From Rhodocyclaceae bacterium (GTDB taxonomy: Bacteria > Pseudomonadota > Gammaproteobacteria > Burkholderiales > Rhodocyclaceae): a stretch of 56,317 bases of DNA. Of the stretch, positions 28,049-37,486 are shown piece by piece. The translations under genes and the position numbers were made by a program. Every line of letters starts with the position of its first letter. Positions within the stretch are counted from its first letter, which is position 1. Location: contig JANJVS010000009.1 in NCBI GenBank assembly GCA_024709955.1, positions 1 to 56,317 on the forward strand. The letters run 5' to 3'. The notes beneath the pieces were generated by a model that was not told the origin of the DNA, did no database searches, and saw only the letters and a program-made list of their open reading frames with translations.

Positions 28049-28927
28049 ATGAAGCCCAAGGTCTCGCCCTACCTGCTGCTGGCCCTCGCCAACCTGTTCT
28101 GGGCCGGCAACTGGATCGTCGGCCGCGGCATGCGCGCCGACGTGCCGCCGATCGCGCTCTCCTTCTGGCGCTGGATCATCGCGCTGGCCTGCCTGCTGCC
28201 GCTGGCCTGGCCCTATCTCAGGCGCGACCGCGCCCTGCTCGTCGCCGGCTGGCGCAGCCTGGCCGTGCTCGGCATCCTCGGCACCTGCCTCTACAACGCC
28301 CTGACCTACCTGGGCCTGCAGCAGACCGAGGCGATCAACGGCCTGCTGCTCAACTCCTTCATCCCCATCGTCATCGTCGCCCTGGCCTGGATCTTCCAGG
28401 GCAAGCGCCTGCGCGGCGGCGAGGCGGTCGGCATCGCCGCCTCCTTCGCCGGGGTGCTGACCATCGTCGCGCGCGGCGATCCGCGCAACCTGCTGCTGCT
28501 GACGCTCAACCTCGGCGACATCTGGATCCTGCTCTCGGTCGTCGCCTGGGCGGTCTATACGCTGCTGCTGCCCAAGCGCCCGGCCGCCCACCCGCTCGCC
28601 TTCCTGTTCGCCATCGCCGCCATCGGCGTGGTCGCCACCCTGCCGATCTATCTCTGGGAAATCGCCAGCGGCCGCCACATCAACGATTCCGTCGGCGCCT
28701 GGCTGGCGATCGGCTACGCCGGCGTGTTTCCCGCCTTCCTCGGCTTCATCTTCTGGAACAAGGGCGTCGAGCAGGTCGGCGCCTCCAAGGCCGGCCTGTT
28801 CATCCACCTGCTGCCCGCCTTCGGCATCCTGCTCGCCGCCCTGTTCCTCGGCGAGCGGCTGCTGAGCTTCCACTTCGCCGGCATCGCGCTGATCTTCGGC
28901 GGCATCTTCCTGACCATGCGGCGATGA
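28049..28927 (+). CDS. EamA/DMT-family inner-membrane exporter
   Basis: 292 aa with ten predicted membrane helices in two EamA repeats: first around LLALANLFWAGNWIVGRGMR (a hallmark of the family), second around NLGDIWILLSVVAWAVYTLLLPKR. The end FAGIALIFGGIFLTMRR is typical. Substrates of this family include amino acids and metabolites; none can be named here. Overlaps mtfA through ATGA. Confidence 0.92.
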   Translation: MKPKVSPYLLLALANLFWAGNWIVGRGMRADVPPIALSFWRWIIALACLLPLAWPYLRRDRALLVAGWRSLAVLGILGTCLYNALTYLGLQQTEAINGLLLNSFIPIVIVALAWIFQGKRLRGGEAVGIAASFAGVLTIVARGDPRNLLLLTLNLGDIWILLSVVAWAVYTLLLPKRPAAHPLAFLFAIAAIGVVATLPIYLWEIASGRHINDSVGAWLAIGYAGVFPAFLGFIFWNKGVEQVGASKAGLFIHLLPAFGILLAALFLGERLLSFHFAGIALIFGGIFLTMRR

Positions 28928-29682
28928 TGGGCTTCCTGCGCGACTGGCTGCGCCGGCGCGCCGTCGCGCGCGTCGAGATTTCCGAACGGCAATGGCGGGA
29001 CGCCGAATATCCCCTGCCCTTCCTCGACCGCCTGAACGACGACGAGCGCATGCGCCTGCGCGCACTGGCGCGCGAGTTCATCGCCACCAAGGAATGGAGC
29101 GGCGCCCAGGGCCTGGAGCTGACGGCGGCGCTGCAGATCTCGATCGCCCTGCAGGCCTGCCTGCCGATCCTCCACCTCGGCCTCGACTGGTACCGCGGCT
29201 GGGTCGGCATCGTCGTCTATCCCGGCGATTTCGTGATCCCGCGCCGCGTCGTGGACGCGGACGGCGTCGTGCATGAATACGCGGACGAGGTACTGGGCGA
29301 GGCCTGGGAGGGCGGGCCGGTGCTGCTGTCCTGGTTCGAAAACCTGGACGAGATCGGCGACGTCAGCATCGTCATCCACGAGTTCGCCCACAAGCTCGAC
29401 ATGAGCAACGGCGCGGTGGATGGCATGCCGGCGCTGCACGCGGACATGAACCCGGAGGACTGGAGCGCCGCCTTCGCGCCGGCCTACGCGGACTTCTGCC
29501 GGCGCGTCGACGCCGGGGAAGACACGGAGATCGATCCCTACGCCGCCGAGCATCCCTCGGAATTCTTCGCCGTCGCCAGCGAGGTGTTCTTCGAGGCGCC
29601 CGCACTGTTGCGCGCGGAATACCCGGCGGTGTATGAGCAGCTGCGGCTGTTCTATCGACAGGATCCCCTTGGCGCGCACTGA
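28924..29682 (+). CDS. mtfA: Zinc metallopeptidase MtfA-like
   Basis: 252 aa. HExxH zinc site in IVIHEFAHKLDMSNG near residue 150, with the third ligand glutamate in the downstream FFAVASEVFFE helix near 215. N-terminal half contains LDRLNDDERMRLRALAREFIA and the FVIPRRVVDADGVVHEY strand typical of MtfA. In E. coli MtfA binds the glucose regulator Mlc; here the target is unknown. ATG overlaps the stop of the EamA gene. Confidence 0.93.
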   Translation: MMGFLRDWLRRRAVARVEISERQWRDAEYPLPFLDRLNDDERMRLRALAREFIATKEWSGAQGLELTAALQISIALQACLPILHLGLDWYRGWVGIVVYPGDFVIPRRVVDADGVVHEYADEVLGEAWEGGPVLLSWFENLDEIGDVSIVIHEFAHKLDMSNGAVDGMPALHADMNPEDWSAAFAPAYADFCRRVDAGEDTEIDPYAAEHPSEFFAVASEVFFEAPALLRAEYPAVYEQLRLFYRQDPLGAH

Positions 29683-29772
29683 GGCCACCTTTCACGCGCC
29701 GCGTTATTGCGTCGCAACAAAAGTCGCGTAAGAATGGCGTTCATAATGAAAGCACATCAGGGAACCCACCCC

Positions 29773-31194
29773 ATGAGCAATCCCGATCTGATCGACTACA
29801 TCGAGAACCGCACCTACGACGAAATCCAGGTCGGCGACGTCGCCACCCTCGTCCGGACCCTGCGCCCCGAGGACATCCAGATGTTCGCCATCATCTCCGG
29901 CGACATGAACCCGACCCATGTGGACCCGGAATACGCGCGCTCCTCCCAGTTCCGCGAGGTCGTCGCCCACGGCATGTGGGGCGGCATGCTGTTCTCCAAC
30001 GTGCTCGGGACCCAGTTCCCCGGCCCCGGCACCATCTACGTGGATCAGAGCCTGCACTTCGAGCGCTCGGTGCGCGTCGGCGACACGCTCACCGTCACCG
30101 TCACCTGCCAGCGCAAGTTCGACCACAATCGCCACATCGTCTTCGACTGCGACTGCACCAACCAGGACAAGGAACGCGTCATCCACGGCACCGCCGAGGT
30201 GATCGGGCCGCAGGAAAAGATCAAGCGGCCGAAGGCGACCCTGCCGGAGATCAAGCTCTCGGCGACGCGCAAGTCGCGTTACGAGCACGTGCTGGAAATC
30301 ACGCGCGGCCTGGCGCCGATCCCGATGGCGGTGATCCATCCCTGCGACACCGAATCCCTCAAGGGCGCGCTGCTGGCGCGCGACCGCGGCCTGATCGAGC
30401 CGACGCTGGTCGGCCCGGAGGACAAGATTCGCGCGCTCGCCGAGGAAATGACCCTCGACCTCGCCGGCTGCCAGTTCCTCAACGTGCCCCACAGCCACGC
30501 CGCCGCCGAATCCGGCGTCGCCCTGGCGCGCGAGGGCATGGTCGAGGCGCTGATGAAGGGTTCGCTGCACACCGACGAGCTGATGGGCGAGGTGGTGGAC
30601 AAGGCCACCGGCCTGCGCACCGAGCGGCGCATCAGCCACGTCTTCATGATGGATGTGCCGACCTATCCGCGCCCGCTGCTGATCACCGACGCCGCCGTCA
30701 ACGTCGCCCCCGACCTGGTGACCAAGGTGGACATCGTGCAGAACGCCATCGACCTGGCGCGCATGCTGCACATCGCCGACCCCAAGGTGGCGATCCTCGC
30801 CGCCGTCGAGACCGTCAACCCGAAGATGCAGGCGACCCTCGACGCCGCCGCCCTGTGCAAGATGGCCGACCGCGGCCAGATCAAGGGCGGCGTGCTCGAC
30901 GGCCCGCTCGCCTTCGACAACGCGATCTCGGTGGTCGCCGCGCGCACCAAGGGCATCAAGTCCGCCGTCGCCGGCCAGGCCGACATCCTGCTGGTGCCCG
31001 ACATCGAATCGGGCAACATGCTCGCCAAGCAGCTCGAATACCTGGCCGACGCGCTCTCCGCCGGCATCGTGCTCGGCGCGCGCGTGCCGATCGTGCTGAC
31101 CAGCCGCGCCGACTCCGCGCAGACCCGCACCGCCTCCACCGCCATCGCCGTCGTGATGGCCCACGCCCGCCGCAACGGCGGCATCAGCAAGTGA
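29773..31194 (+). CDS. MaoC hydratase-phosphate acetyl/butyryltransferase fusion
   Basis: 473 aa from ATG 29773, chosen for the AGGGA about nine bases before it. Residues about 1-150 are a MaoC/hydratase-2 domain with the catalytic SGDMNPTHVDPEYA and AHGMWGG. Residues about 165-473 are a PTA/PTB domain with VIHPCDTESLKGALLARD, VDGPLAFDNAISV-type and IESGNMLAKQLEYLADA motifs (quoted in parts). Makes acyl phosphate from acyl-CoA; together with the following acetate kinase it yields acetate and ATP or the reverse. The fused hydratase suggests use of enoyl- or hydroxyacyl-CoA substrates. Seven bases before ackA. Confidence 0.92.
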   Translation: MSNPDLIDYIENRTYDEIQVGDVATLVRTLRPEDIQMFAIISGDMNPTHVDPEYARSSQFREVVAHGMWGGMLFSNVLGTQFPGPGTIYVDQSLHFERSVRVGDTLTVTVTCQRKFDHNRHIVFDCDCTNQDKERVIHGTAEVIGPQEKIKRPKATLPEIKLSATRKSRYEHVLEITRGLAPIPMAVIHPCDTESLKGALLARDRGLIEPTLVGPEDKIRALAEEMTLDLAGCQFLNVPHSHAAAESGVALAREGMVEALMKGSLHTDELMGEVVDKATGLRTERRISHVFMMDVPTYPRPLLITDAAVNVAPDLVTKVDIVQNAIDLARMLHIADPKVAILAAVETVNPKMQATLDAAALCKMADRGQIKGGVLDGPLAFDNAISVVAARTKGIKSAVAGQADILLVPDIESGNMLAKQLEYLADALSAGIVLGARVPIVLTSRADSAQTRTASTAIAVVMAHARRNGGISK

Positions 31195-31201
31195 GATCGC
31201 C

Positions 31202-32395
31202 ATGGCCGACGCCCTCCTGACCATCAACGCCGGATCGTCCTCGATCAAGTTCGCCCTGTTCGCCCGCGCTTCCAACGGCGACGCCATCCCCGCCCAGCCG
31301 GAGCTCGTCGGCCAGTACGACGGCATCGGCGCCGCCCAGGGCGCCCATCTCAAGGCCAAGGACGCCCTGGGCCGCACCCTCGACGACACCGACCTCGACC
31401 TCGCCGGCGCGCATCCGCACCGCGTCGCCCTCGACCATCTGGTGAACTGGCTGCACGACCACGAGGCCGGCTGGCGCATCGTCGGCGTCGGCCATCGCGT
31501 CGTGCATGGCGCCCAGGACTATTCGCACCCGATCCGCCTCGACGACGCCACGGTCGAGCGCCTCAAGACCTTCATCCCCCTCGCGCCGCTGCACCAGCCG
31601 CACAACCTCGCCGGCATCGAGGCGCTGCGCGCCGCCCTGCCCGGCGTACCGCAGGTCGCCTGCTTCGACACCGCCTTCCACCGCAGCCAGCCGCCGCTCG
31701 CCCAGCTGTTCGCCCTGCCGCGCCGCATCACCGCCCAGGGCGTGCGCCGCTACGGCTTCCACGGCCTGTCCTACGAATACATCGCCGACGTGCTGCCCCA
31801 GCATCTCGGCGCGCGCGCCGACGGCCGCGTGATCGTCGCCCACCTCGGCAACGGCGCCTCGATGTGCGCCATGGCCGGCAGGAAGAGCCAAGCGACGACG
31901 ATGGGCTTCACCGCCGTCGAGGGCCTGATGATGGGCACGCGCACCGGCGCCCTCGATCCCGGCGTGCTGCTCTACCTGATGGACTACGACGGCATGGACG
32001 TCAAGGCGCTGACGAACCTGCTCTACAAGGAATCCGGCCTGCTCGGCGTCTCCGGCCTCAGCCAGGACATGCGCGAACTGCTCGCCGCCGGCACGCCGGA
32101 GGCGCGCGAGGCCGTGGACCTGTTCTGCTACCGCGTCGTGCGCGAGATCGGCTCCCTCGCCGCCGCCATCGGCGGGCTCGACGCCCTGGTGTTCACCGGC
32201 GGCATCGGCGAGCACGCCGCCCCGGTGCGCGCGGCGGTCTGCCGCGAGCTCGGCTGGCTCGGCGTCGAGCTCGACGAGACCGCCAACGCCGCCGACGCCC
32301 AGCGCGTTTCCCGGCCGGACAGCCGCGTCGATGTGCTGGTGCTGCCGACCAACGAGGAATGGATGATCGCCCGCCATACCGCCGAGCTGCTGTAA
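31202..32395 (+). CDS. ackA: Acetate kinase
   Basis: 397 aa ASKHA-fold kinase interconverting acetyl phosphate + ADP and acetate + ATP. N-terminal phosphate site LLTINAGSSSIKFALF near residue 6, GHRVVHGAQ near 99, AHLGNGASMCAM near 213 and VFTGGIGEHAA near 325 are all intact. Normal length. Directly downstream of the phosphotransacetylase fusion, forming a Pta-AckA pathway unit with the MaoC gene behind it. Confidence 0.97.
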   Translation: MADALLTINAGSSSIKFALFARASNGDAIPAQPELVGQYDGIGAAQGAHLKAKDALGRTLDDTDLDLAGAHPHRVALDHLVNWLHDHEAGWRIVGVGHRVVHGAQDYSHPIRLDDATVERLKTFIPLAPLHQPHNLAGIEALRAALPGVPQVACFDTAFHRSQPPLAQLFALPRRITAQGVRRYGFHGLSYEYIADVLPQHLGARADGRVIVAHLGNGASMCAMAGRKSQATTMGFTAVEGLMMGTRTGALDPGVLLYLMDYDGMDVKALTNLLYKESGLLGVSGLSQDMRELLAAGTPEAREAVDLFCYRVVREIGSLAAAIGGLDALVFTGGIGEHAAPVRAAVCRELGWLGVELDETANAADAQRVSRPDSRVDVLVLPTNEEWMIARHTAELL

Positions 32396-32432
32396 TCTTC
32401 CCCTCTCCCGACAACCGTCCCGCGGAACCGCC

Positions 32433-32855
32433 ATGTTCATCGACCAGCTCAGCGTCGGCCAGAGCGCCGAGACCCTCAAGACCGTCACCCAGGACGACAT
32501 CACCGGCTTCGCCCGCATCTCCGGCGACCACAATCCGGTGCACCTGGACGCCGCATTCGCCGCCGCCACGCCCTTCAAGGGCGTGATCGCCCACGGCATG
32601 CTGTCGGCCTCCTTCATTTCCGCCATTCTCGGTACCACCCTGCCGGGCGAGGGCACCATCTACCTCGGCCAGACCCTGAAGTTCCTCGCCCCGGTGCGTC
32701 CCGGCGAGACGGTGCGTACCGTGGTCACCGTCAAGGATATCGTCGCCGCCAAGCGCCGCGTCGTCTGCACCACCGCCTGCTACGTGGGCGACACCCAGGT
32801 GATCGACGGCGAGGCGACACTGCTGGTGCCCGCCCGTCCCGTCGGCACCGCCTGA
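32433..32855 (+). CDS. phaJ: MaoC-like (R)-specific enoyl-CoA hydratase, PhaJ-type
   Basis: 140 aa single hot-dog domain. Catalytic motif ISGDHNPVHLDAAFAA near residue 31 with D and H, followed by AHGMLSASFISAILG. (R)-hydratases of this type feed (R)-3-hydroxyacyl-CoA into polyhydroxyalkanoate synthesis or work with PTA-linked pathways. It is the second MaoC domain in three genes, the first being fused to the transacetylase. The PHA link is inference; no phaC lies in the window. Confidence 0.88.
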   Translation: MFIDQLSVGQSAETLKTVTQDDITGFARISGDHNPVHLDAAFAAATPFKGVIAHGMLSASFISAILGTTLPGEGTIYLGQTLKFLAPVRPGETVRTVVTVKDIVAAKRRVVCTTACYVGDTQVIDGEATLLVPARPVGTA

Positions 32856-32889
32856 CATCCTGTCCGCATCCCGGTCGGCGCCCGCCCCA

Positions 32890-32914
32890 AAAAGTCGGCG
32901 CCGGCGACACGGTG
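32890..32914 (-). repeat. 25-bp interspersed element, reverse copy after phaJ
   Basis: Plus-strand sequence AAAAGTCGGCGCCGG then CGACACGGTG, about three mismatches to the family consensus on the minus strand. It lies 34 bp after the phaJ stop, again at a gene 3' end. Confidence 0.7.
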
Positions 32915-33124
32915 GACCGCGCCGCCGCCGGCCCGCATTTTCTTTGGTTATAGCCGCGGTTTTGCGCAAGCCTCGCGGGCCGGCCAAAGTCAGTTGATCA
33001 GCGTCAAGTCAACCCCCCGTTTCGCCTGACTCATGCCGCATCGCAACAACGGCAGCCCGCCCCATGGAGGTGGCGAAACACACCAACAGACTGATTTTTC
33101 GTGCGCTTTTCGGCCCCAGCAACC

Positions 33125-33171
33125 TACTATATGTAGTGGTATAAAACCTCCGAAGCCACTAGGATTTAATC
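33125..33171. promoter_or_regulatory. Probable NrdR box pair upstream of nrdJ
   Basis: TACTATATGTAGTG (33125-33138) matches 12 of 14 positions of the known NrdR-box core CACTATATATAGTG. A weaker site CCACTAGGATTTAATC (33156-33171), keeping one half site, is centred 32 bp downstream, the helical-phase spacing usual for NrdR box pairs. TATAAAA at 33140-33146 between them may be a -10 element. NrdR is the dATP/ATP-sensing repressor of ribonucleotide reductase genes. Confidence 0.65.
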
Positions 33172-33232
33172 TAACTAACTGTTTTTTCAGGGAGTGAAAA
33201 TTTTTTCCTTCACATGATCTGGAGGTGCCGTT

Positions 33233-36175
33233 ATGCTTCGCCGCACTCGAATTTCCCACCCACTCCCAGCGAACCCAGCCATGACCATGGATCACACCAC
33301 CGCCGCAAGCGATCAGGACTATCAGGAAGAGTACACGGGGCAACTTGGTCTGCCCCTGCCGCAGGAAATCTCGGGCGAGGTGCTCCTCGAAAAATACGCC
33401 AAGGGCAACGAACGCGACGTGCGCGACGTGCGCACGCGGGTCGCCCGCGCCCTGGCCAGCATCGAAGTCGAGGAAAAGCGCGCCCAGTGGGAGGCCAAAT
33501 TCCTCGACGCCCAGGAGAACGGCTTCGTCCCCGCCGGCCGCATCAACTCGGCCGCCGGCACCGACCTGTGCGCGACCCTGATCAACTGCTTCGTCCAGCC
33601 GGTCGGCGACTCGATCTCCGAGATCGTCGACGGTCGCCCCGGCATCTACACCGCCCTGTCGCAGGCCGCCGAAACCATGCGCCGCGGCGGCGGCGTCGGC
33701 TACGACTTTTCCAGCATCCGTCCGAGCGGCGCCCACGTCAAGGGCACCCAGTCGCGCGCCTCCGGCCCGGTCTCCTACATGCGCGTCTTCGACCGTTCCT
33801 GCGAGACGGTGGAATCCGCCGGCTCGCGCCGCGGCGCCCAGATGGGCGTGCTGCGCTGCGACCACCCCGACATCGAGGCCTTCATCCACGCCAAGGACCA
33901 GGGCGACCTGTCCAACTTCAACATCTCGATCGGCGTCACCGACGAGTTCATGCGGGCCGTCGAGGCCGACGGCGACGTCGAGCTGGTACACCGCGCCGAA
34001 CCCTGCGCCGAGCTCAAGCACAGCGGGGCCTACCAGCGCGACGACGGCCTCTGGGTCTATCGCAAGCTGCCCGCGCGCGAGCTGTGGGACCAGGTGATGC
34101 GCTCCACCTACGACCACGCCGAGCCGGGCATCCTGTTCATCGACCGCATGAACAAGGACAACAATCTCAACTACTGCGAGACCGTCGAGGCGACCAATCC
34201 CTGCGCCGAGCAGCCGCTGCCGCCCTACGGCTGCTGCTGCCTCGGCTCGGTCAACCTCACGCTGTTCGTCAACCACGCCTTCAGCGAGACCGCCGACTTC
34301 GACTACGCCGCCTTCGGCAAGGTCATCGACACCTCGGTGCGCATGCTCGACAACGTGCTCGACGTCACCCACTGGCCGCTTGAGCAGCAGGCGGCGGAAG
34401 CCGCCGCCAAGCGCCGCGTCGGCCTCGGCTTCACCGGCCTCGGCGACGCCCTGATCATGCTCGGCCTGCGCTACGACACCGAGGACGCGCGCAAGACCGC
34501 CACCAAGATCTCCGAGTTCATGCGCGACCGCGCCTACCTGGCGTCCGTCGAGCTGGCCAAGGAGCGCGGCGCCTTCCCGCTGTTCAACGCCGACCTTTAC
34601 CTCTCCGGCGGCAACTTCGCCTCGCGCCTGCCGCAGCACATCAAGGACCAGATCCGCAAGCACGGCATCCGCAACTCGCACCTGCTGTCGATCGCGCCCA
34701 CCGGCACCATCTCGCTGGCCTTCGCCGACAACGCCTCGAACGGCATCGAGCCGCCCTTCTCCTGGACCTACACGCGCAAGAAGCGCATGGCCGACGGCAC
34801 CTTCAAGGAATACGCCGTCGAGGACTACGCCTGGCGCCTCTACAAGCACACGGGCGGCGACGTCGCCAAGCTGCCCGACTACTTCGTCACCGCGCTGGAA
34901 ATCTCCGCCCAGGCCCACAAGGACATGGTCGCCGCCGTCGCCCCCTGCATCGACACCGCGATCTCGAAGACGGTGAATGTGCCCGAGGATTACCCCTACG
35001 CCGAGTTCGAGGACCTCTACCTCACCGCCTGGAAGGCCGGCCTCAAGGGCCTCGCCACCTACCGGCCCAACAAGGTGCTCGGCAGCGTGCTCTCCGTCGA
35101 GCCGCAGCAGGGCCAGACCCAGAAGCAGCCGCAGGACGTCACCATCGACGGCGCCAACCGCCGCCTGTCGATCGGCTCGCTGCCGGCGCCCGTGCTGTCC
35201 TCGCTGCGCTGGCCCGGCAGGCCGCGCCTCACCGACGGCAACGCCGCCTGGACCTACATGATCGAGACGCCCCACGGCGAGTTCGCCCTGTTCGTCGGCC
35301 AGATCGAGAACGAGAAGCGCCAGGCCGTGCCCTTCGAGGTCTGGGTGAACGGCACCGAGCAGCCGCGCGGCCTCGGCGCCGTCGCCAAGACCCTGTCGAT
35401 GGACATGCGCGCCAACGACCCGGCCTGGCTCAAGCTCAAGCTCGACGTGCTCGCCGGCACCGTCGGCGAGGAGCCCTTCGAGATGCCGATGCCGCCCCAC
35501 GGCGAGCTCAAGCTGATGCCGGGCGCCGTCTCCGCGATGGCCCAGGTGATCCGCCACCGCTGCGAGCAGCTCGGCGCGCTCGCCACCGACGGCGCCACCC
35601 CGGTGCTCGACTGCATGTTCAGCCGCGACGAGCCGAAGACCGGCACCGACGGCACCCTGTCCTGGACGGTGGACATCGTGAACCCCGCCTCGCGCGAGGA
35701 CTTCGTGCTCGGCCTCAAGGAGATCACGCTGCCCGACGGCGTCACGCGGCCCTATTCCTGCTGGCTCTCCGGCAACTATCCGCGCGCCCTCGACGGCCTG
35801 ACCAAGCTGCTCTCGCTCGACATGCGCGTGATGGACCCGGCCTGGATCGGCATGAAGCTGCGCAAGCTGCTCAACTACCCCGAGCCCCTCGGCGACTTCA
35901 TGGCGCGCGTGCCCGGCTCCAACAAGCAGCAGAACTGGCCCTCGACGGTCGCCTACATCGCGCGCCTGATCATGCACCGCTACGCGATGCTCGGCATCCT
36001 CGACGAACACGGCTACCCGACACGCGAGATGGGCATCCTCGAGACCCCGCGCGAGAAGGGCGAGTTGAAGGTCACCCAGGGCTCGCTGTGCGCCGAGTGC
36101 GGCAACATGACCGTGATCAGAAAAGACGGCTGCGATTTCTGCACCGCCTGCGGCGCGGTGGGCAGTTGCGGTTAG
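33233..36175 (+). CDS. nrdJ: Adenosylcobalamin-dependent (class II) ribonucleoside reductase
   Basis: 980 aa from ATG 33233, chosen for GGAGGTG seven bases upstream; ATG 33281 is an alternative without a binding site. Reduces ribonucleotides using a B12-generated thiyl radical. Visible: first redox cysteine in TLINCFVQP near 117, [21 protein letters not shown] (near 322, quoted as one 20-residue region) with radical cysteine and partner, and [13 protein letters not shown] near 485. The C-terminal 300 residues hold two TSCPD-type repeats (about 660-740 and 810-910) and end in a CxxC...CxxC zinc-ribbon-like tail with redox cysteines. Works with or without oxygen, which suits a variable redox habitat. 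Confidence 0.93.
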   Translation: MLRRTRISHPLPANPAMTMDHTTAASDQDYQEEYTGQLGLPLPQEISGEVLLEKYAKGNERDVRDVRTRVARALASIEVEEKRAQWEAKFLDAQENGFVPAGRINSAAGTDLCATLINCFVQPVGDSISEIVDGRPGIYTALSQAAETMRRGGGVGYDFSSIRPSGAHVKGTQSRASGPVSYMRVFDRSCETVESAGSRRGAQMGVLRCDHPDIEAFIHAKDQGDLSNFNISIGVTDEFMRAVEADGDVELVHRAEPCAELKHSGAYQRDDGLWVYRKLPARELWDQVMRSTYDHAEPGILFIDRMNKDNNLNYCETVEATNPCAEQPLPPYGCCCLGSVNLTLFVNHAFSETADFDYAAFGKVIDTSVRMLDNVLDVTHWPLEQQAAEAAAKRRVGLGFTGLGDALIMLGLRYDTEDARKTATKISEFMRDRAYLASVELAKERGAFPLFNADLYLSGGNFASRLPQHIKDQIRKHGIRNSHLLSIAPTGTISLAFADNASNGIEPPFSWTYTRKKRMADGTFKEYAVEDYAWRLYKHTGGDVAKLPDYFVTALEISAQAHKDMVAAVAPCIDTAISKTVNVPEDYPYAEFEDLYLTAWKAGLKGLATYRPNKVLGSVLSVEPQQGQTQKQPQDVTIDGANRRLSIGSLPAPVLSSLRWPGRPRLTDGNAAWTYMIETPHGEFALFVGQIENEKRQAVPFEVWVNGTEQPRGLGAVAKTLSMDMRANDPAWLKLKLDVLAGTVGEEPFEMPMPPHGELKLMPGAVSAMAQVIRHRCEQLGALATDGATPVLDCMFSRDEPKTGTDGTLSWTVDIVNPASREDFVLGLKEITLPDGVTRPYSCWLSGNYPRALDGLTKLLSLDMRVMDPAWIGMKLRKLLNYPEPLGDFMARVPGSNKQQNWPSTVAYIARLIMHRYAMLGILDEHGYPTREMGILETPREKGELKVTQGSLCAECGNMTVIRKDGCDFCTACGAVGSCG

Positions 36176-36202
36176 AATCGCACCATCTTGGCTAGCGGAA
36201 GA

Positions 36203-36222
36203 CCCGGCTGACGCCGGGTTTT
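36203..36222 (+). terminator. Hairpin after nrdJ
   Basis: CCCGGC (36203-36208), loop TGAC, GCCGGG (36213-36218), then TTTT. A perfect 6-bp stem with a short T-run, 28 bases after the nrdJ stop and 13 bases before the next ATG. Probably a moderate terminator. Confidence 0.65.
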
Positions 36223-36234
36223 CCATTTACGGAC

Positions 36235-37401
36235 ATGACCCGTTCCATTCGCGACATCTGGCACCACGCCTGGACCTCCGTCCTGGTCGAAATGAGCGAG
36301 CAGGAGATCCGCTGGCTGCTCAGCTCGCACCAACACATCTCGCTGCTGGAAAAACGCCGCACCACGATGGTGGTCTCGCGCGTGCGCCTGGTCGCCGCGC
36401 TGTTCGCCCTGCTCACGCCGCTGTGGATCGTCGTCGACATCGCCGCCTTCCCGCGCGAGGTCTGGCTGCCGCTGGTGTTGGCGCGCATCGCCGCCACCGT
36501 CGCCTTCAGCCTGATCACGCTGCTGGCGATCCGCATGAACAGCATGCAGGACGCCTACCGCATCCTCGCCATGCTGTTCCTGGTGCCGACGGCCTTTTTC
36601 CTGTTCTCCTACCAGCACATGTCGCAGTTCCAGCTGCACGGCATCCAGCAGGCCTTCTCTACCGGCTACGCCTTCCTGCCATTCGTCATGCTGGCCGGCC
36701 TGTCGATCTTCCCGCTCACGCTGCTGGAGAACATCGCCTTCATCTCGCCGCTGATGATCATGCAGCTCATCGCCGGCGTGATGCGCCTGCCGGTGCTCGA
36801 CTGGCCGACCTTCGCCGCCTCGTTCTGGCTGATGATCCTGATCGCCGGCGTCGCCGTGCTCGCCGGCCTGTCGCAACTCGCCTTCATCATCGTGCTGGTG
36901 CGCGAGGCGATCCGCGACAACATGACCGGCTGCTTCTCGCGCCAGAGCGGCGAGGAACTGCTCGAACTGCAGTTCGTCATCGCCCGCCGCAGCGGCAACC
37001 CGCTGACGGTCGCCTTCATCGACCTCGACCACTTCAAGCAGGTGAACGACCGCTACGGCCACGAGGCGGGCGATGCCGTGCTGATCGCCGCGACCAACGC
37101 CATTCAGGGGCAGCTGCGCATGGGCGACATGCTGATCCGCTGGGGCGGCGAGGAATTCATCCTGATCCTGCCCAATACCACGCCGGCGATGGCCTGCGTG
37201 GCGCTGCAGCGGGTGCGCCAGGCCGGCATGGGCAAGCGTCCGGACGGTACGCCGGTCACCGCCAGCATCGGCATCGCCGAACGCATCGACGACGAGATCG
37301 ACGACTGGCGCCAGCTGGTGGAAAAGGCGGACAAGCGCATGTACGAGGCCAAGCAGGGCGGCCGCAACCGCATCATCGGCCCCTGCTGCGACGTCGCCTA
37401 G
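36235..37401 (+). CDS. Membrane-bound diguanylate cyclase
   Basis: 388 aa. N-terminal part has about six hydrophobic helices (roughly residues 48-225) resembling MASE-type sensor regions, then a GGDEF domain from about 228. The active-site signature is WGGEEF near 304 and the inhibitory I-site RMGD lies five residues before it, so an active, product-inhibited cyclase is expected. Substrate-site FIDLDHFKQVNDRYGHEAGD is present. Alone after the nrdJ terminator and convergent with the metallo-hydrolase gene. Confidence 0.93.
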   Translation: MTRSIRDIWHHAWTSVLVEMSEQEIRWLLSSHQHISLLEKRRTTMVVSRVRLVAALFALLTPLWIVVDIAAFPREVWLPLVLARIAATVAFSLITLLAIRMNSMQDAYRILAMLFLVPTAFFLFSYQHMSQFQLHGIQQAFSTGYAFLPFVMLAGLSIFPLTLLENIAFISPLMIMQLIAGVMRLPVLDWPTFAASFWLMILIAGVAVLAGLSQLAFIIVLVREAIRDNMTGCFSRQSGEELLELQFVIARRSGNPLTVAFIDLDHFKQVNDRYGHEAGDAVLIAATNAIQGQLRMGDMLIRWGGEEFILILPNTTPAMACVALQRVRQAGMGKRPDGTPVTASIGIAERIDDEIDDWRQLVEKADKRMYEAKQGGRNRIIGPCCDVA

Positions 37402-37468
37402 CGGGCAACCGCCGTCCGCCGCGGGAATCTGAGCGTCCTGCGACCGACCGCTCTGGAGCGCGGTAGCT

Positions 37469-37486
37469 CCATCCCGCCGATTTTTT
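37469..37486 (+). repeat. Degenerate trace of the 25-bp element (tentative)
   Basis: CCATCCCGCCGATTTTTT looks like the element with the central AGCG-C removed. Like other copies it lies at a convergent junction and abuts the stop codon of the minus-strand gene (37485). Confidence 0.3.

Larger units (their letters stand above)
32856..33232. other. 377-bp intergenic region upstream of nrdJ
   Basis: Contains a reverse copy of the 25-bp element (32890-32914), an AT-rich island unlike the rest of the window from about 33080 to 33215, NrdR-like boxes (33125-33171) and the nrdJ ribosome binding site GGAGGTG seven bases before the ATG at 33233. A weak hairpin GTGAA...TTCAC lies at about 33196-33215. 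No open reading frame of interest was seen. Confidence 0.6.

Noticed and set aside
32856-33232. Cobalamin riboswitch upstream of the B12-dependent reductase
   Set aside because: I could not find the B12-box GCCACTG core or the expected long fold; GCCACTAGG at 33155 is only a partial match and fits the NrdR half site better.
32990-36226. 1078-codon open frame antisense to nrdJ, rich in G, A, V, H and D
   Set aside because: It mirrors the GC-biased third codon positions of nrdJ, has no domain and no ribosome binding site. Similar long mirrors lie opposite uvrB (1325-2788), dsrL (49394-51751) and the mshQ gene (20526-23438).
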